NCBI GenBank assembly: GCA_964445985.1
Contig: CAYUMU010000032.1
Span: 1 to 61,677 of the forward strand
Direction: 5' to 3'
DNA from: CAYUMU01 sp964445985
Lineage (GTDB): Bacteria > Planctomycetota > Planctomycetia > Pirellulales > S012-138
Length of the DNA stretch: 61,677 bases
Shown here: positions 7,462 through 15,433 of the stretch, in pieces
How the letters are laid out: each line of letters opens with the position of its first letter
How positions within the stretch are numbered: the stretch's first letter is position 1
Notes under the pieces: generated by a model
Database searches by the model: none
What the model was told of the DNA's origin: nothing
The model's input: only the letters and a program-made list of their open reading frames with translations
Position numbers and translations under genes: made by a program

Positions 7462-8343
7462 AAAGTCTTCTCGTTGTAGGGACAGGGCACTCTCGATCAC
7501 GAATTCAATGCAGAACTGAACCTCTTCCTCCGTCAGGGGCACAGTTCTCCGAACCGGCATGATAATGTTGCTATCAGGATGACCGATGATTGTTGGCGCA
7601 ATGCCCACGAATCGCGCATAGCCACGGTAATTGATGCCCAGGCTAAGCACCTCTACGGCGGAATTCAGTTTGCCGATGGACTCGCTGACACCTTCCAGAA
7701 ATCTTTCGAGCGGTGAGCCCTGCTGCACTCCCATTGACATACCAATGTAGGCTGGCCCCCCTCCCCCAACCGCGAATGGCGATTGCCGCCCTGCCTGCCG
7801 CTTCCGACTTAGGTAGTCGTGGATCAAACAATTAAGTGCCAAGGCGGCCTCTTTCACAGCGCCCTCAAGGTCGTGGTTTTTTCGGCATGCTTCAGAGGCA
7901 GAGAGCGACGCCCTCGCCGATTCACACTTAACGAATTCCAACAGGGAGATTTCGTCAAACTCCACGCCGAAAACAGATTTGGTATTGTCCTTGAGGAAGT
8001 TCGTCGTCGTCGCGCGAAATGCCTCAATATCCAGGATCGATGGCAGCGTACCATGATGCTTACACGAAACCCTCGCCTTATTCAGCCTCCGCATCGCCTC
8101 CTTTTGGGACAAGCCTCCTTCGATACCGGGGTCGAGCAGATCCCAATATCGCATGAAGTCGCCCTTCTGCTCTCCCAGGCCAAGTTGCTCGGAAGCCAGT
8201 TGCAGAAACATCTCAGCCGCGTCATGGAATCCCAGGACTGAAAGGTTCGAAATCGTCTCTGGCCGACGCGACCACGCAACCGCTTCACCGTATAAGCTAC
8301 GGATGATAGCAAGGCGCCTAGCCATTGTGGGATTGAGAGTCAT
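7453..8343 (-). CDS. Unknown helical protein with RX4H motif, possibly HEPN-like
   Basis: The ATG at 8343 has GGAGG with 9 bases of spacing, so the longer frame to 8622, which begins with a Ser/Arg-rich stretch, is rejected. The 296-residue product is largely helical. Around residues 88-112 it reads LNKARVSCKHHGTLPSILD, in which Arg91 and His96 form the R-x4-H arrangement seen in HEPN ribonucleases. The phrase KHHG followed by a short loop and a FL-rich helix resembles other uncharacterised HEPN-like proteins. The C-terminal third (about 200-296) is a separate domain. A HEPN assignment is inference from one motif. It is convergent with the coiled-coil gene and lies downstream of the zinc-knuckle gene on the same strand. 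Confidence 0.75.
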   Translation of the reverse strand: MTLNPTMARRLAIIRSLYGEAVAWSRRPETISNLSVLGFHDAAEMFLQLASEQLGLGEQKGDFMRYWDLLDPGIEGGLSQKEAMRRLNKARVSCKHHGTLPSILDIEAFRATTTNFLKDNTKSVFGVEFDEISLLEFVKCESARASLSASEACRKNHDLEGAVKEAALALNCLIHDYLSRKRQAGRQSPFAVGGGGPAYIGMSMGVQQGSPLERFLEGVSESIGKLNSAVEVLSLGINYRGYARFVGIAPTIIGHPDSNIIMPVRRTVPLTEEEVQFCIEFVIESALSLQREDFSV

Positions 8344-8515
8344 CTCGTCATGCCTCCATGCAGAAAGAGAATAGCGGCGAGTATCGGACACCGCGATTGC
8401 TATCGTGGTTCGCCCTTGAAGGGGCGATTCGTAGAAATCGAGATCATGCATGCTCTCTGAAAATCTTGGCCACTTGTTCCGCCTGAGCGAGCATGCCCGC
8501 AGCGTAGCTTGCTCC

Positions 8516-8917
8516 TCACAGCAACTCAATCCAGCCCGACTTCGTGCAGTCCCCGCACAGCACCCCGAGCGTGCGCTCCTCGATCGTCGAGCCGTCGATG
8601 ATGAATGACGAGCCAAATACACCGTGCAAGCCCCGGAAGTTCACGAACCGGCCGCACTTCACGCACTCCTCCTGCTTCGGCGCCGTTGCAAGCTCCACTC
8701 GCTCCGTGTCCATGGTGATGGGGACTGGCTTGTCGGCCTCGAAACAGGCCCGGCACCAGACCAGCTCCCGACCGTAGTCCTGCCTCTCCTCAACCTCGCT
8801 CTTTGGCCCGCACACGCTGTATCGCAGCACGTAGTAGCCGCGGCATGGGAAGCCGCACTTCGCCCGGCATCGCGTACAGCCGCTTGCCTGAGCCTCACGC
8901 TGTAGGTTTCTCGCCAT
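8516..8917 (-). CDS. Small zinc-binding protein with four CxxC knuckles
   Basis: The ATG at 8917 follows GGAGGAAGGAGCA, an excellent ribosome binding site, so the upstream extension to 9064 is not needed. The 133-residue product has CxxC pairs at about 14-17, 55-58, 85-88 and 121-124, enough for two zinc ribbons, plus extra cysteines at 21, 25 and 36. The N-terminal cluster (CTRCRAKCGFPC) is basic. Such proteins usually bind nucleic acid or mediate protein contacts. It precedes the RX4H gene on the same strand with a 172-base gap, so co-transcription is possible but not certain. Confidence 0.75.
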   Translation of the reverse strand: MARNLQREAQASGCTRCRAKCGFPCRGYYVLRYSVCGPKSEVEERQDYGRELVWCRACFEADKPVPITMDTERVELATAPKQEECVKCGRFVNFRGLHGVFGSSFIIDGSTIEERTLGVLCGDCTKSGWIELL

Positions 8918-9178
8918 TGCTCCTTCCTCCAGACTGGGAACCACCGAACAGCAGGCTATCGAATGGCGTCCTCCGAACAAAACGGAATATTTGCTTGCCG
9001 ACAATCCGTGCAGACTGGAAACTGCCGGAAGTCCGAGTCGGCCCGATTTCGATTCTGGACGCACAGAATCGCGTAGGACGAGCAGTAGACCATCACCGCG
9101 ACTTCGGAGTCGGTCGATGCGGAGCGGGCGTCTGCGAGGCGCCCTAAGCTTCCTGGTGGTTGAGAACGGAATTCACCC

Positions 9179-10312
9179 ATGCTCGGCCAGGTAATCAATG
9201 CCCCAGTCACTCGCGAGATGCTCTACGAAGCCGTCTGGGCGGAACCCATGGGGCCGGCGTCGAAGCGGTTTAAGCTCTCAGAACGGGGCCTCAAGAAGGT
9301 TTGCATTCGGTATGACGTGCCAATTCCGCCCTTTGGGTACTGGGCAAAGAAACGAGTGGGCAAGGAGCCGGCGCCGCTGATGTTGCCTCCCAACGATGAT
9401 CCCGATCGCCAGGTCGTCGAGTTCCGTAACGTAAAGAACCGGAAGGCGGCGCTCAAAGCGGAGAGGGCAGCCGATCGGGCATCAGACGAAGAGATCAAAC
9501 GCCTGATCCTTGCCGAGGCTTTGCCAGAGAACCAGATTGTGGTTCCCCGCTCTCTGAGTTTCCCGCACCCGGCGGTTTTGGCTGCGCAAGCGGTAATCGA
9601 CTCTTGGAAGCCCGCCGGCTACGGCAGATTCTCGCCGCGGGGGCTGGATGTCCCCTCCAGCCTTGGAATAAGCGTGGCAGAACCGACCATTCCGCGAGCT
9701 TTGCGGATCATGAACGCGTTCATTCGAGCGGCCGAGAAACGGGGCTCCGCGCTCGTAACAGAGTCGTCGAACACGCTTGAGTGTGAGTTTAACATCCTGG
9801 GGGAGAGGATTGGCTTTCAGCTTCGAGAAGCTACGGCGAGGGTTCCTGTTCAAGGCTCGCCGGATCGGTGGCGATACAGGTCCACCGGCGAACTGTTAAT
9901 GTTCATGGACGGCTGCACGCGGTTTGCCGATCGTCAGTTAGCCAAAGTTGAGGATCAGCTAAATTTGATAATGGTGGCTGCCTTGCTGGAGGTCGATCGC
10001 TTGCGGCAACATCGCAAGCAGCATGCTGAAGTAGAGCGGCTCCGGCGGCAAGAGGATGAGGAGCGGGAACGGGGAGCGGAGGAGCAGCGGCAGGAAGCGG
10101 CCAGGTGCGATGAACTCGACGGGTTGATTGGGGATCGCGACAAGGCTGCCAAGATCAGGCAATTTGTGGCCGATTACCGAGGGTCTGTCGAACGGACGCA
10201 TGGGCCAATCGAAGACAGGAGCGAGCTGGCCTTGTGGTTGCAGTGGGCGCTCCGGCGTGCAGACGCGATTGACCCGTTGTGCCGTGCCGAGCCGATCCGG
10301 CGCCTAAGGTGA
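9179..10312 (+). CDS. Conserved hypothetical with HTH-like N-terminus, paralog 1
   Basis: This 377-residue protein begins with a conserved module at about 12-60: TREMLYEAVWAEPM, then SERGLKKVCIRYDVPIPPFGYWAK. It belongs to a widespread uncharacterised family whose N-terminus looks like a helix-turn-helix (a -KRFKLSERGLKKVCIRY- helix pair) followed by a PPxGYW turn. The middle region is mixed, and residues about 255-330 form a highly charged coiled coil rich in Arg, Glu and Gln. The next gene, 23 bases downstream, encodes a paralog with the same layout. DNA binding is an inference from the N-terminal helices. No signal peptide. Confidence 0.75.
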   Translation: MLGQVINAPVTREMLYEAVWAEPMGPASKRFKLSERGLKKVCIRYDVPIPPFGYWAKKRVGKEPAPLMLPPNDDPDRQVVEFRNVKNRKAALKAERAADRASDEEIKRLILAEALPENQIVVPRSLSFPHPAVLAAQAVIDSWKPAGYGRFSPRGLDVPSSLGISVAEPTIPRALRIMNAFIRAAEKRGSALVTESSNTLECEFNILGERIGFQLREATARVPVQGSPDRWRYRSTGELLMFMDGCTRFADRQLAKVEDQLNLIMVAALLEVDRLRQHRKQHAEVERLRRQEDEERERGAEEQRQEAARCDELDGLIGDRDKAAKIRQFVADYRGSVERTHGPIEDRSELALWLQWALRRADAIDPLCRAEPIRRLR

Positions 10313-10335
10313 TTCTCTTTTCAGTGGGGGTTGTT

Positions 10336-11649
10336 ATGAGCCCGCCGGTAGCGTCCATCACACGACGGGAACTTTACACGCTCGTTTGGCGGGAGCCGGT
10401 ATCGAGGGTGGCCCCGCGATTTGGAATGTCCGATCGGGGTCTCAAGAAGGTTTGCGATCGCCACAGCATTCCGACTCCGCCGCATGGGCATTGGCCAAAG
10501 AAGGCCGCTGGCCAGAAGTTGGGGCGAATTCCGCTGCCGACCCAGGCAGACCCGGCGAAAGAGGTTATCACGTTCTCGGCAAGTAAGCGGGTTAAATACT
10601 CGGTCAGCAAGGTTGCGTCCCGCGTGGAAGACGAATCCATCAGGGCGTTGATTCAAGCAGAGGGAAACCCAGACAACCACATCGACCTTCGGCCCAACGA
10701 CGAGCCACTACACCCGCTCGTGGCGGCAGCCCATGCGGCCATGCAGAAACAAAAGCCCGATGATGATGAGATGATCCGACCACGTTGCAAAGGTAGGCAG
10801 AGGCTGTTGGATATTCGCGTCACCCAGGCGTTGATCCCTCGGGCGATTCGGCTCATGGACGCCTTTGTGAAGGGCTTCTTGCAGAGGGGTTACCAGATCG
10901 GCGGGGAATCGCCGACGGCGCCGAACCGACTGGCCTTCTCCATTGGCGCCGAGGTGTTCGCGTTCGATCTCCGCGAGCGGTACACGGTGATCCCGTTTCC
11001 CAACCCCGCTGGCCTGCCCCGGTATCGCACCACCGAAACCTCTCACCAGCCAACCGGCCACTTAGAGTTCAGGATCGATGAGAAGTCGATTTGCCGCGAT
11101 CGGGTGAGGGTAAAGCCCGAGGACCGGCTGAACATGGTCATGGTACAATTCTACGTTGCGTTGGACGAACGGAAGCGCCGGCAACGTGATGCGGTAGAAT
11201 CCGAACGCCGACATGATGTGCGGTGTCAGATTCGCGAACTACTGGCCAAGCAGCGCCAGCTCACCGCCGAACTCGGGAAGCGGGACGCTCAGGAGCGGGA
11301 ATCCCTGCGAGACATTGCCAAGGACCGGGAGGAAGCCCGGCGCCTCAGGGACTTCGCCGCCGACTACCTAGCGACTGCGGAACAGCGGCACGGCCCGCTA
11401 GCCCTAGGGAGCGAAACTCATCAATGGGTCGAATGGCTGCTCGGAAAGGCTGATACCATTGATCCGTTCGCCAGCGGTTTTGACGATCTGCCTACGGACG
11501 TGCTTGCTAGGAGGAGGGAGCTTGAAGGGCAACTGGCCGAACTGGCTGCCCGCCTGGGAATGATCGCCGAGACGGACCCACAGTTGGTGGAAGAGGTGGC
11601 AGCGGAGCCGTTTCATGTGCCGCAGACTTGGCGTTTGGGCCAGCGGTGA
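10336..11649 (+). CDS. Conserved hypothetical with HTH-like N-terminus, paralog 2
   Basis: From the ATG at 10336, preceded by GTGGGGG, the product has 437 residues. It repeats the plan of the upstream gene: TRRELYTLVWREPVSRVAPRFGMSDRGLKKVC near 10-42, PPHGHW near 49-54, a mixed middle, a charged coiled coil about 275-350, and the shared ending pattern with QWVEWLLGKADTIDPF, which matches LWLQWALRRADAIDPL in the paralog. It has an extra C-terminal helical stretch of about 50 residues. The two genes are separated by 23 bases and surely co-transcribed, so they may form a heteromer. The frame opens at 10279 inside the upstream gene, but that start has no support. Confidence 0.75.
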   Translation: MSPPVASITRRELYTLVWREPVSRVAPRFGMSDRGLKKVCDRHSIPTPPHGHWPKKAAGQKLGRIPLPTQADPAKEVITFSASKRVKYSVSKVASRVEDESIRALIQAEGNPDNHIDLRPNDEPLHPLVAAAHAAMQKQKPDDDEMIRPRCKGRQRLLDIRVTQALIPRAIRLMDAFVKGFLQRGYQIGGESPTAPNRLAFSIGAEVFAFDLRERYTVIPFPNPAGLPRYRTTETSHQPTGHLEFRIDEKSICRDRVRVKPEDRLNMVMVQFYVALDERKRRQRDAVESERRHDVRCQIRELLAKQRQLTAELGKRDAQERESLRDIAKDREEARRLRDFAADYLATAEQRHGPLALGSETHQWVEWLLGKADTIDPFASGFDDLPTDVLARRRELEGQLAELAARLGMIAETDPQLVEEVAAEPFHVPQTWRLGQR

Positions 11650-11694
11650 CGTCTGGCTTAGGATGGCCGGAGAATCGGCGGCGGTAAATAAGAT

Positions 11695-11756
11695 GAGCCG
11701 GGAGGGGCAGTCCTCACCGGCTCGGGTTCGAGCGCTGGGGCAGGTAGCGCTCGAAC
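11695..11756. repeat. Two adjacent hairpins after the paralog operon
   Basis: GAGCCGG at 11695-11701 pairs with CCGGCTC at 11717-11723. Immediately after it an 11-base perfect arm at 11726-11736 pairs with 11746-11756 over a 9-base loop. Neither is followed by a T-run. They lie 46 bases after the stop of the second paralog and before the convergent PEP-CTERM gene. They could act as a transcript end or RNA-stability element. Confidence 0.5.
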
Positions 11757-11834
11757 AGCTTCAGCATATCAGGTTGGTATGAGCTGAGCAGGGAACCGTG
11801 CCGCGGTTCAAATGCCACTGCCCAGCAGCTTCAG

Positions 11835-12548
11835 CTATGCGGCAAGTTGCCTCTTGCGGCGACGTCGGGCGCCAAGCAACATCCCGATTCCACCGATGCC
11901 TAGGATGGCGAGGGAGGAGGGCTCGGGGACGGTAGAAGTGGCATTTGTTGTGAAGAACACTCGCTCATAGTTCGACCCAAAACCCTGAATATCATTCCCA
12001 GTCACATTGAAAGCCCAACCAGCTGTAAGATTGCCGCCGTTCGTATGGAAGGACAACCCACGTGACAATGTCCCTTCGGTGTTTCCGGCTTGGCTTTGGA
12101 GGCCATTGAATAAAAAGATATCCGCTGAACTCAACTCCGTGACGGTGTTCGTAGTGAACCCCCACGACCCACTGGTCTGCGTTCGGTAAAAGTTTAACCC
12201 ATTCGACCAGTTAGGGTTGTAGTTCCCATTATTGTCACTGGAAGAATTCTGATAAGTGATTGCAGTCACCACGCTTGTCGCACCAGCACCTAGGATTGCG
12301 TACACCTGGTTTGCCGGGTCCCAAACACCCATCATAAGGTGATCGCCTGTCGCAGCTGCGACGATGGCAGCTTCGCTTGCGGATACATTTCCAGCCGAAC
12401 GATGAATCTCTGTCCACCCCCAACTGTCCAAGGTGGCTTGAGTCACGTCGCTCTGTAGACCAGATGGAATAACGCCCGCCTGCAACTGCCCATCCGTAGC
12501 AACCAACACCGCCACGCACGCCACCGCCAGTTGAATAGCCCGCTTCAT
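11835..12548 (-). CDS. PEP-CTERM sorting domain protein
   Basis: This 237-residue secreted protein has a signal peptide (about 1-24, MKRAIQLAVACVAVLVATDG). It ends with the canonical PEP-CTERM signal: VPEPSSLAILGIGG, a hydrophobic span, then RRRRKR. That signal directs membrane retention and processing by exosortase. The mature part (about 25-200) is rich in Asn, Ser, Gly and Thr and looks like a beta-sandwich surface protein. AGAGG precedes the ATG at a short distance. Its neighbours are unrelated, so it is probably a lone export substrate whose exosortase is elsewhere in the genome. The exact surface role is unknown. Confidence 0.9.
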   Translation of the reverse strand: MKRAIQLAVACVAVLVATDGQLQAGVIPSGLQSDVTQATLDSWGWTEIHRSAGNVSASEAAIVAAATGDHLMMGVWDPANQVYAILGAGATSVVTAITYQNSSSDNNGNYNPNWSNGLNFYRTQTSGSWGFTTNTVTELSSADIFLFNGLQSQAGNTEGTLSRGLSFHTNGGNLTAGWAFNVTGNDIQGFGSNYERVFFTTNATSTVPEPSSLAILGIGGIGMLLGARRRRKRQLAA

Positions 12549-12825
12549 TTCTGCCTCTGCTCGGTATGCACGTTTCGCCCAGAACCGAAGTGGTTAAGGG
12601 TCAGTGGTGTGAGCTGGCAAGACAGTCACATCGGGGGGCCAAGTAAAGTCAAAAGTTGGGGAATTGGGCAAAGCAAAACGCTCGGCCGTTCCGGGGGAGC
12701 TTGGGGCTTCGCAGGTCCAGGTTCGACGGCACGGCCTCGCGGTCCCTCGCAGTTGCTTGAACCAGTACAGAGCCTGGGGTGGGTCTGGTGGCAGTTCTGG
12801 GCGACCAGCGTGGCAGAGAGCGGCT

Positions 12826-13035
12826 TCACTTGGAGGCAAGTTCGAGGTCACACGGCATCCATCCCTTCAGGGTGCCATCAACTCGCCCTTCGGCCTTTAG
12901 ACGCCGCAACCGCAGCTGGGCTTGCTGCAAGGTGAGCCCCATCTCATCGGCAATCACGCTCGCCGGAACTAGCTTGCCACGGTAGAGGTTCCGCAGAATC
13001 CGCTCGACCTCAGGCAGCGGGTCGCAGTAACCCAT
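12826..13035 (-). CDS. Small helix-turn-helix protein
   Basis: This 69-residue protein has a clear winged-helix or HTH core at about 22-50 (LVPASVIADEMGLTLQQAQL then RLRRLKAEGRVD). It is short, basic and has no other domain, so it is either a small DNA-binding regulator or a fragment. Its first bases overlap the 3' end of the dehydrogenase pseudogene in another frame. No strong ribosome binding site is visible, which lowers confidence. The 277 bases downstream before the PEP-CTERM gene hold nothing I recognise. Confidence 0.55.
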   Translation of the reverse strand: MGYCDPLPEVERILRNLYRGKLVPASVIADEMGLTLQQAQLRLRRLKAEGRVDGTLKGWMPCDLELASK

Positions 13036-13475
13036 CTCGGACGGGCAGATATGTTTCCACTGTAGCGCTGTAGTCGGGCGGGAGCGGGTAATAGTAATGG
13101 GTGTCGAGGGCGGCGCCTGCCATCCGGCCTTCGCGGAGCGCTGCCAGTAAGGCCTGCTCTTCCACCAGGGGGCCGCGGGCTGGGTTCAATAGATACGCAG
13201 TTGGCTCGAATGCCGCGAGCCACCAGGTTATGCGGATAAAGCTGAGCGAAGCCTACGGAACCGAGTTGCACCAGCTTGAGCGAACGGGCCTCGTCGAAGT
13301 TCGCCGGCGGAACCGTGCAGATCAGGATTTCGACATCGCGGATCACGCTTGCGGGGAGCGGGCGGGCCTCCTTTTGCAGTCCACGCGGCTCGGTGGCGAC
13401 GTATACCTGGCCAAGTTGCTCGAGACGGAGGATTGCTTCCGGCGCGGTGCGAATATCGACGACCACGTTCGCCAT
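13010..13475 (-). pseudogene. D-2-hydroxyacid dehydrogenase remnant with internal deletion
   Basis: The first 90 codons from ATG 13475 encode the N-terminal part of a D-isomer-specific 2-hydroxyacid dehydrogenase (ILICTVPPANFDEARSLKLV, then LYPHNLVARGIRA). At about 13200 the coding sense jumps to another frame that encodes a C-terminal segment of the same family (AYLLNPARGPLVEEQALLAA, then AALDTHYYYPLPPD). Roughly 150 residues, including the NAD-binding Rossmann core, are missing between them. The C-terminus also breaks off after PLPPD near 13072 and runs into unrelated sequence ending at 13010. The gene cannot make an active enzyme. It lies 66 bases downstream of the DUF1501 gene on the same strand. 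Confidence 0.8.
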
Positions 13476-13541
13476 GGGCCGACCCTCTGCTTCGGAGATG
13501 CAAGTTGCCAGTTGGCGGAAACCAGAAGAGCCGCGAGCAGG

Positions 13542-14882
13542 TTAGCTCAATTCTCGCATGGGTTGGAAGTCGTCGACCAGATATTGCGGACGACCGGCGA
13601 GGTCGGGGATGGTGGTTTGATTGGGGTTGATACCGAGGTGGCGGTACAGCGTGGCGAGAACTTCGCCGAAATGCACGGGGCGTTCCACGGCTTCGGCCCC
13701 CAAGCGATCGGTGGCGCCAATCACCTGGCCCATCGGCATGCCGCCGCCGGCGAGCAGACCGCCGCCGACCTGGGGCCAGTGGTCGCGGCCGGCATCTTGA
13801 TTGATTTGCGGCGTGCGGCCGAATTCTCCCCAGGCAACCACGGCCACGTCTTTATCCAGGCCGCGGTCGTGAAGGTCTTCCACCAGGGCAGCCAACCCCT
13901 GATCGAACAGCGGCAAGTGCGTATCTTTGAGGCCCTTGAAGTTGTTGCCATGGAAGTCCCAACGGCCAAAGTTGAGAGTCACCACGCGAGCGCCGGCCTC
14001 GACCAGTCGCCGAGCCAGCAGGAAGTGCTCCAGGTTGCGGGGGGCGCCGTCGCCGAAGTTCTTGGAATCGCCCTGGCCATATTTTTCGCGGGTAGCCGGA
14101 TCTTCTTGCGAAAGATCGAGGGCTTGGGCCAGGCGGCTCGAGGTAAGTATGCTGAGCGCCTGTTGGTTGAGGCTATCCATGCCGGCCATCATGCCCGAGG
14201 TATCGACCGAACGGCGAAACTGGTCCAGGCTGGTGAGCAGTTGTTGCCGCTCGGAAAGGCGATCGAGCGAGATGCCGGTGAGGGCCATATCTTCGCGGGC
14301 CGGGCCGGAGGGGCGAAACGCCGCGTGTCCCACGCCTAAAAAGCCGGGCAAACCGGGCGATCCGTAGGGCGGATGGCCGGCATTGGGGGCCAAGCCCACG
14401 AAGGGGGGAACCGAGCGATTGGCCGGTCCTTGCAGACGAGAAACCACGGAGCCCAGCGAGGGCCAGCCACCTGGCGGCTGGTTGCGGTTGGCGCGGCCGG
14501 TGTAGCAAATGAATGAATCGTGAGCGCCGTTGGGAGAACCGTACACGGAACGCAGCGGAGTGAGCTTATCCATGATGCCGGCCAGCCGCGGCAGGTGCTC
14601 GCAAATTTGGATGCCAGGCACGGCCGTATCGATGGGGCGGAACTCGCCGCGAATTTCGGCCGGGGCTTCCATCTTGAGATCGTACATGTCTTGGTGCGAA
14701 GGGGCGCCGGCCATGTAGATCATAATCACCGACTTGGGCGAGTCTTTCACGCCGGCGGCCGCTTGTGCCCCGAGCAACTGCGGCAGCGTGAGACCACCCA
14801 ATCCCAGGGCGCCAATCCGCAACACGTCGCGACGGGTGAGTCCATCGCAAAACCGGTAAGACTGTCCGGCAATTTGCAGCAC
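13542..14882 (-). CDS. DUF1501 protein, Tat-exported
   Basis: This 446-residue protein carries a Tat-type N-terminus (TRRDVLRIGALGLGGLTLPQ at about 16-35) and the DUF1501 fold. The fold belongs to the alkaline phosphatase/sulfatase superfamily: VIMIYMAGAPSHQDMYDLK, the GEFRPI phrase, HLPRLAGIMDKLTPLRSV, WDFHGNNF, WGEFGRTPQINQDAGRDHW and the final P-D-L-A-G pattern. The length is typical. In planctomycetes these proteins often pair with a DUF1549/DUF1553 gene, but this copy has none adjacent. The substrate is unknown. It is downstream of the sulfatase on the same strand with a 551-base gap, so it is probably transcribed separately. Confidence 0.9.
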   Translation of the reverse strand: MLQIAGQSYRFCDGLTRRDVLRIGALGLGGLTLPQLLGAQAAAGVKDSPKSVIMIYMAGAPSHQDMYDLKMEAPAEIRGEFRPIDTAVPGIQICEHLPRLAGIMDKLTPLRSVYGSPNGAHDSFICYTGRANRNQPPGGWPSLGSVVSRLQGPANRSVPPFVGLAPNAGHPPYGSPGLPGFLGVGHAAFRPSGPAREDMALTGISLDRLSERQQLLTSLDQFRRSVDTSGMMAGMDSLNQQALSILTSSRLAQALDLSQEDPATREKYGQGDSKNFGDGAPRNLEHFLLARRLVEAGARVVTLNFGRWDFHGNNFKGLKDTHLPLFDQGLAALVEDLHDRGLDKDVAVVAWGEFGRTPQINQDAGRDHWPQVGGGLLAGGGMPMGQVIGATDRLGAEAVERPVHFGEVLATLYRHLGINPNQTTIPDLAGRPQYLVDDFQPMRELS

Positions 14883-15433
14883 GGTGTTTCTCCAAGGCGG
14901 GGCGGGTTGCTACAGCAGGCGAGTGTGGGGGGATCAGCGGGGGCTGATGGGGATGAGTATAGCCGATTCGCCCGAACGCATCAACTAGAGTCGATCGTTG
15001 CAAGTTGGCCGCCGCGGCGTTCCCAAGGGTACACAAACCTCACGAAATGCAAGCGTGGAAGCCGAGTTCGGCGTTTGGTGTGGTGCGTTGAGTTTTGGAA
15101 TCGAAACTTGAACAGGTGGTGTGGCGCGGATGGGGTGCAATCTGAAAAATGACAATTGCGGATTGCAAAATTAAGTGGAGGTGAATTTAGATTTGTGCGC
15201 CGGCCTGGCGGGTTGTTGATCGGCCGTGCGGGGTCGGCGAGGGTGTACGACCGGAAGCCGTCCCCAGCTTTGGTAAACATGACATAAAACCTAGGCACGA
15301 CCCAATAGGTATTTTTGCCGAGGAGCCCATTTTTTGGAAATGAGTATGCGGCGGCGCTGAGAGGCGAGAAGCAGGTGGTACGCACGGTGCGAAACGATCG
15401 GCGTTGCCGGTGGTACTCACGGGGCGCATAGCC
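14883..15433. other. Non-coding gap between sulfatase and DUF1501 gene
   Basis: These 551 bases hold no convincing gene. Short frames on both strands are Ser/Arg/Pro-rich. There is a TGCAATC ... GATTGCA inverted repeat near 15138-15167, in an AT-rich patch resembling degenerate intergenic repeat DNA. The promoter of the DUF1501 gene should lie at its left end, but I cannot place it with confidence. Confidence 0.45.

Noticed and set aside
11724..11756. GGTTCGAGC sequence resembling a tRNA T-arm
   Set aside because: The flanking bases form one long 11-bp hairpin and no acceptor, D or anticodon arm can be built around it.
13101..14339. 412-codon plus-strand frame
   Set aside because: It is antisense to the DUF1501 gene and the dehydrogenase remnant; composition is non-protein-like.
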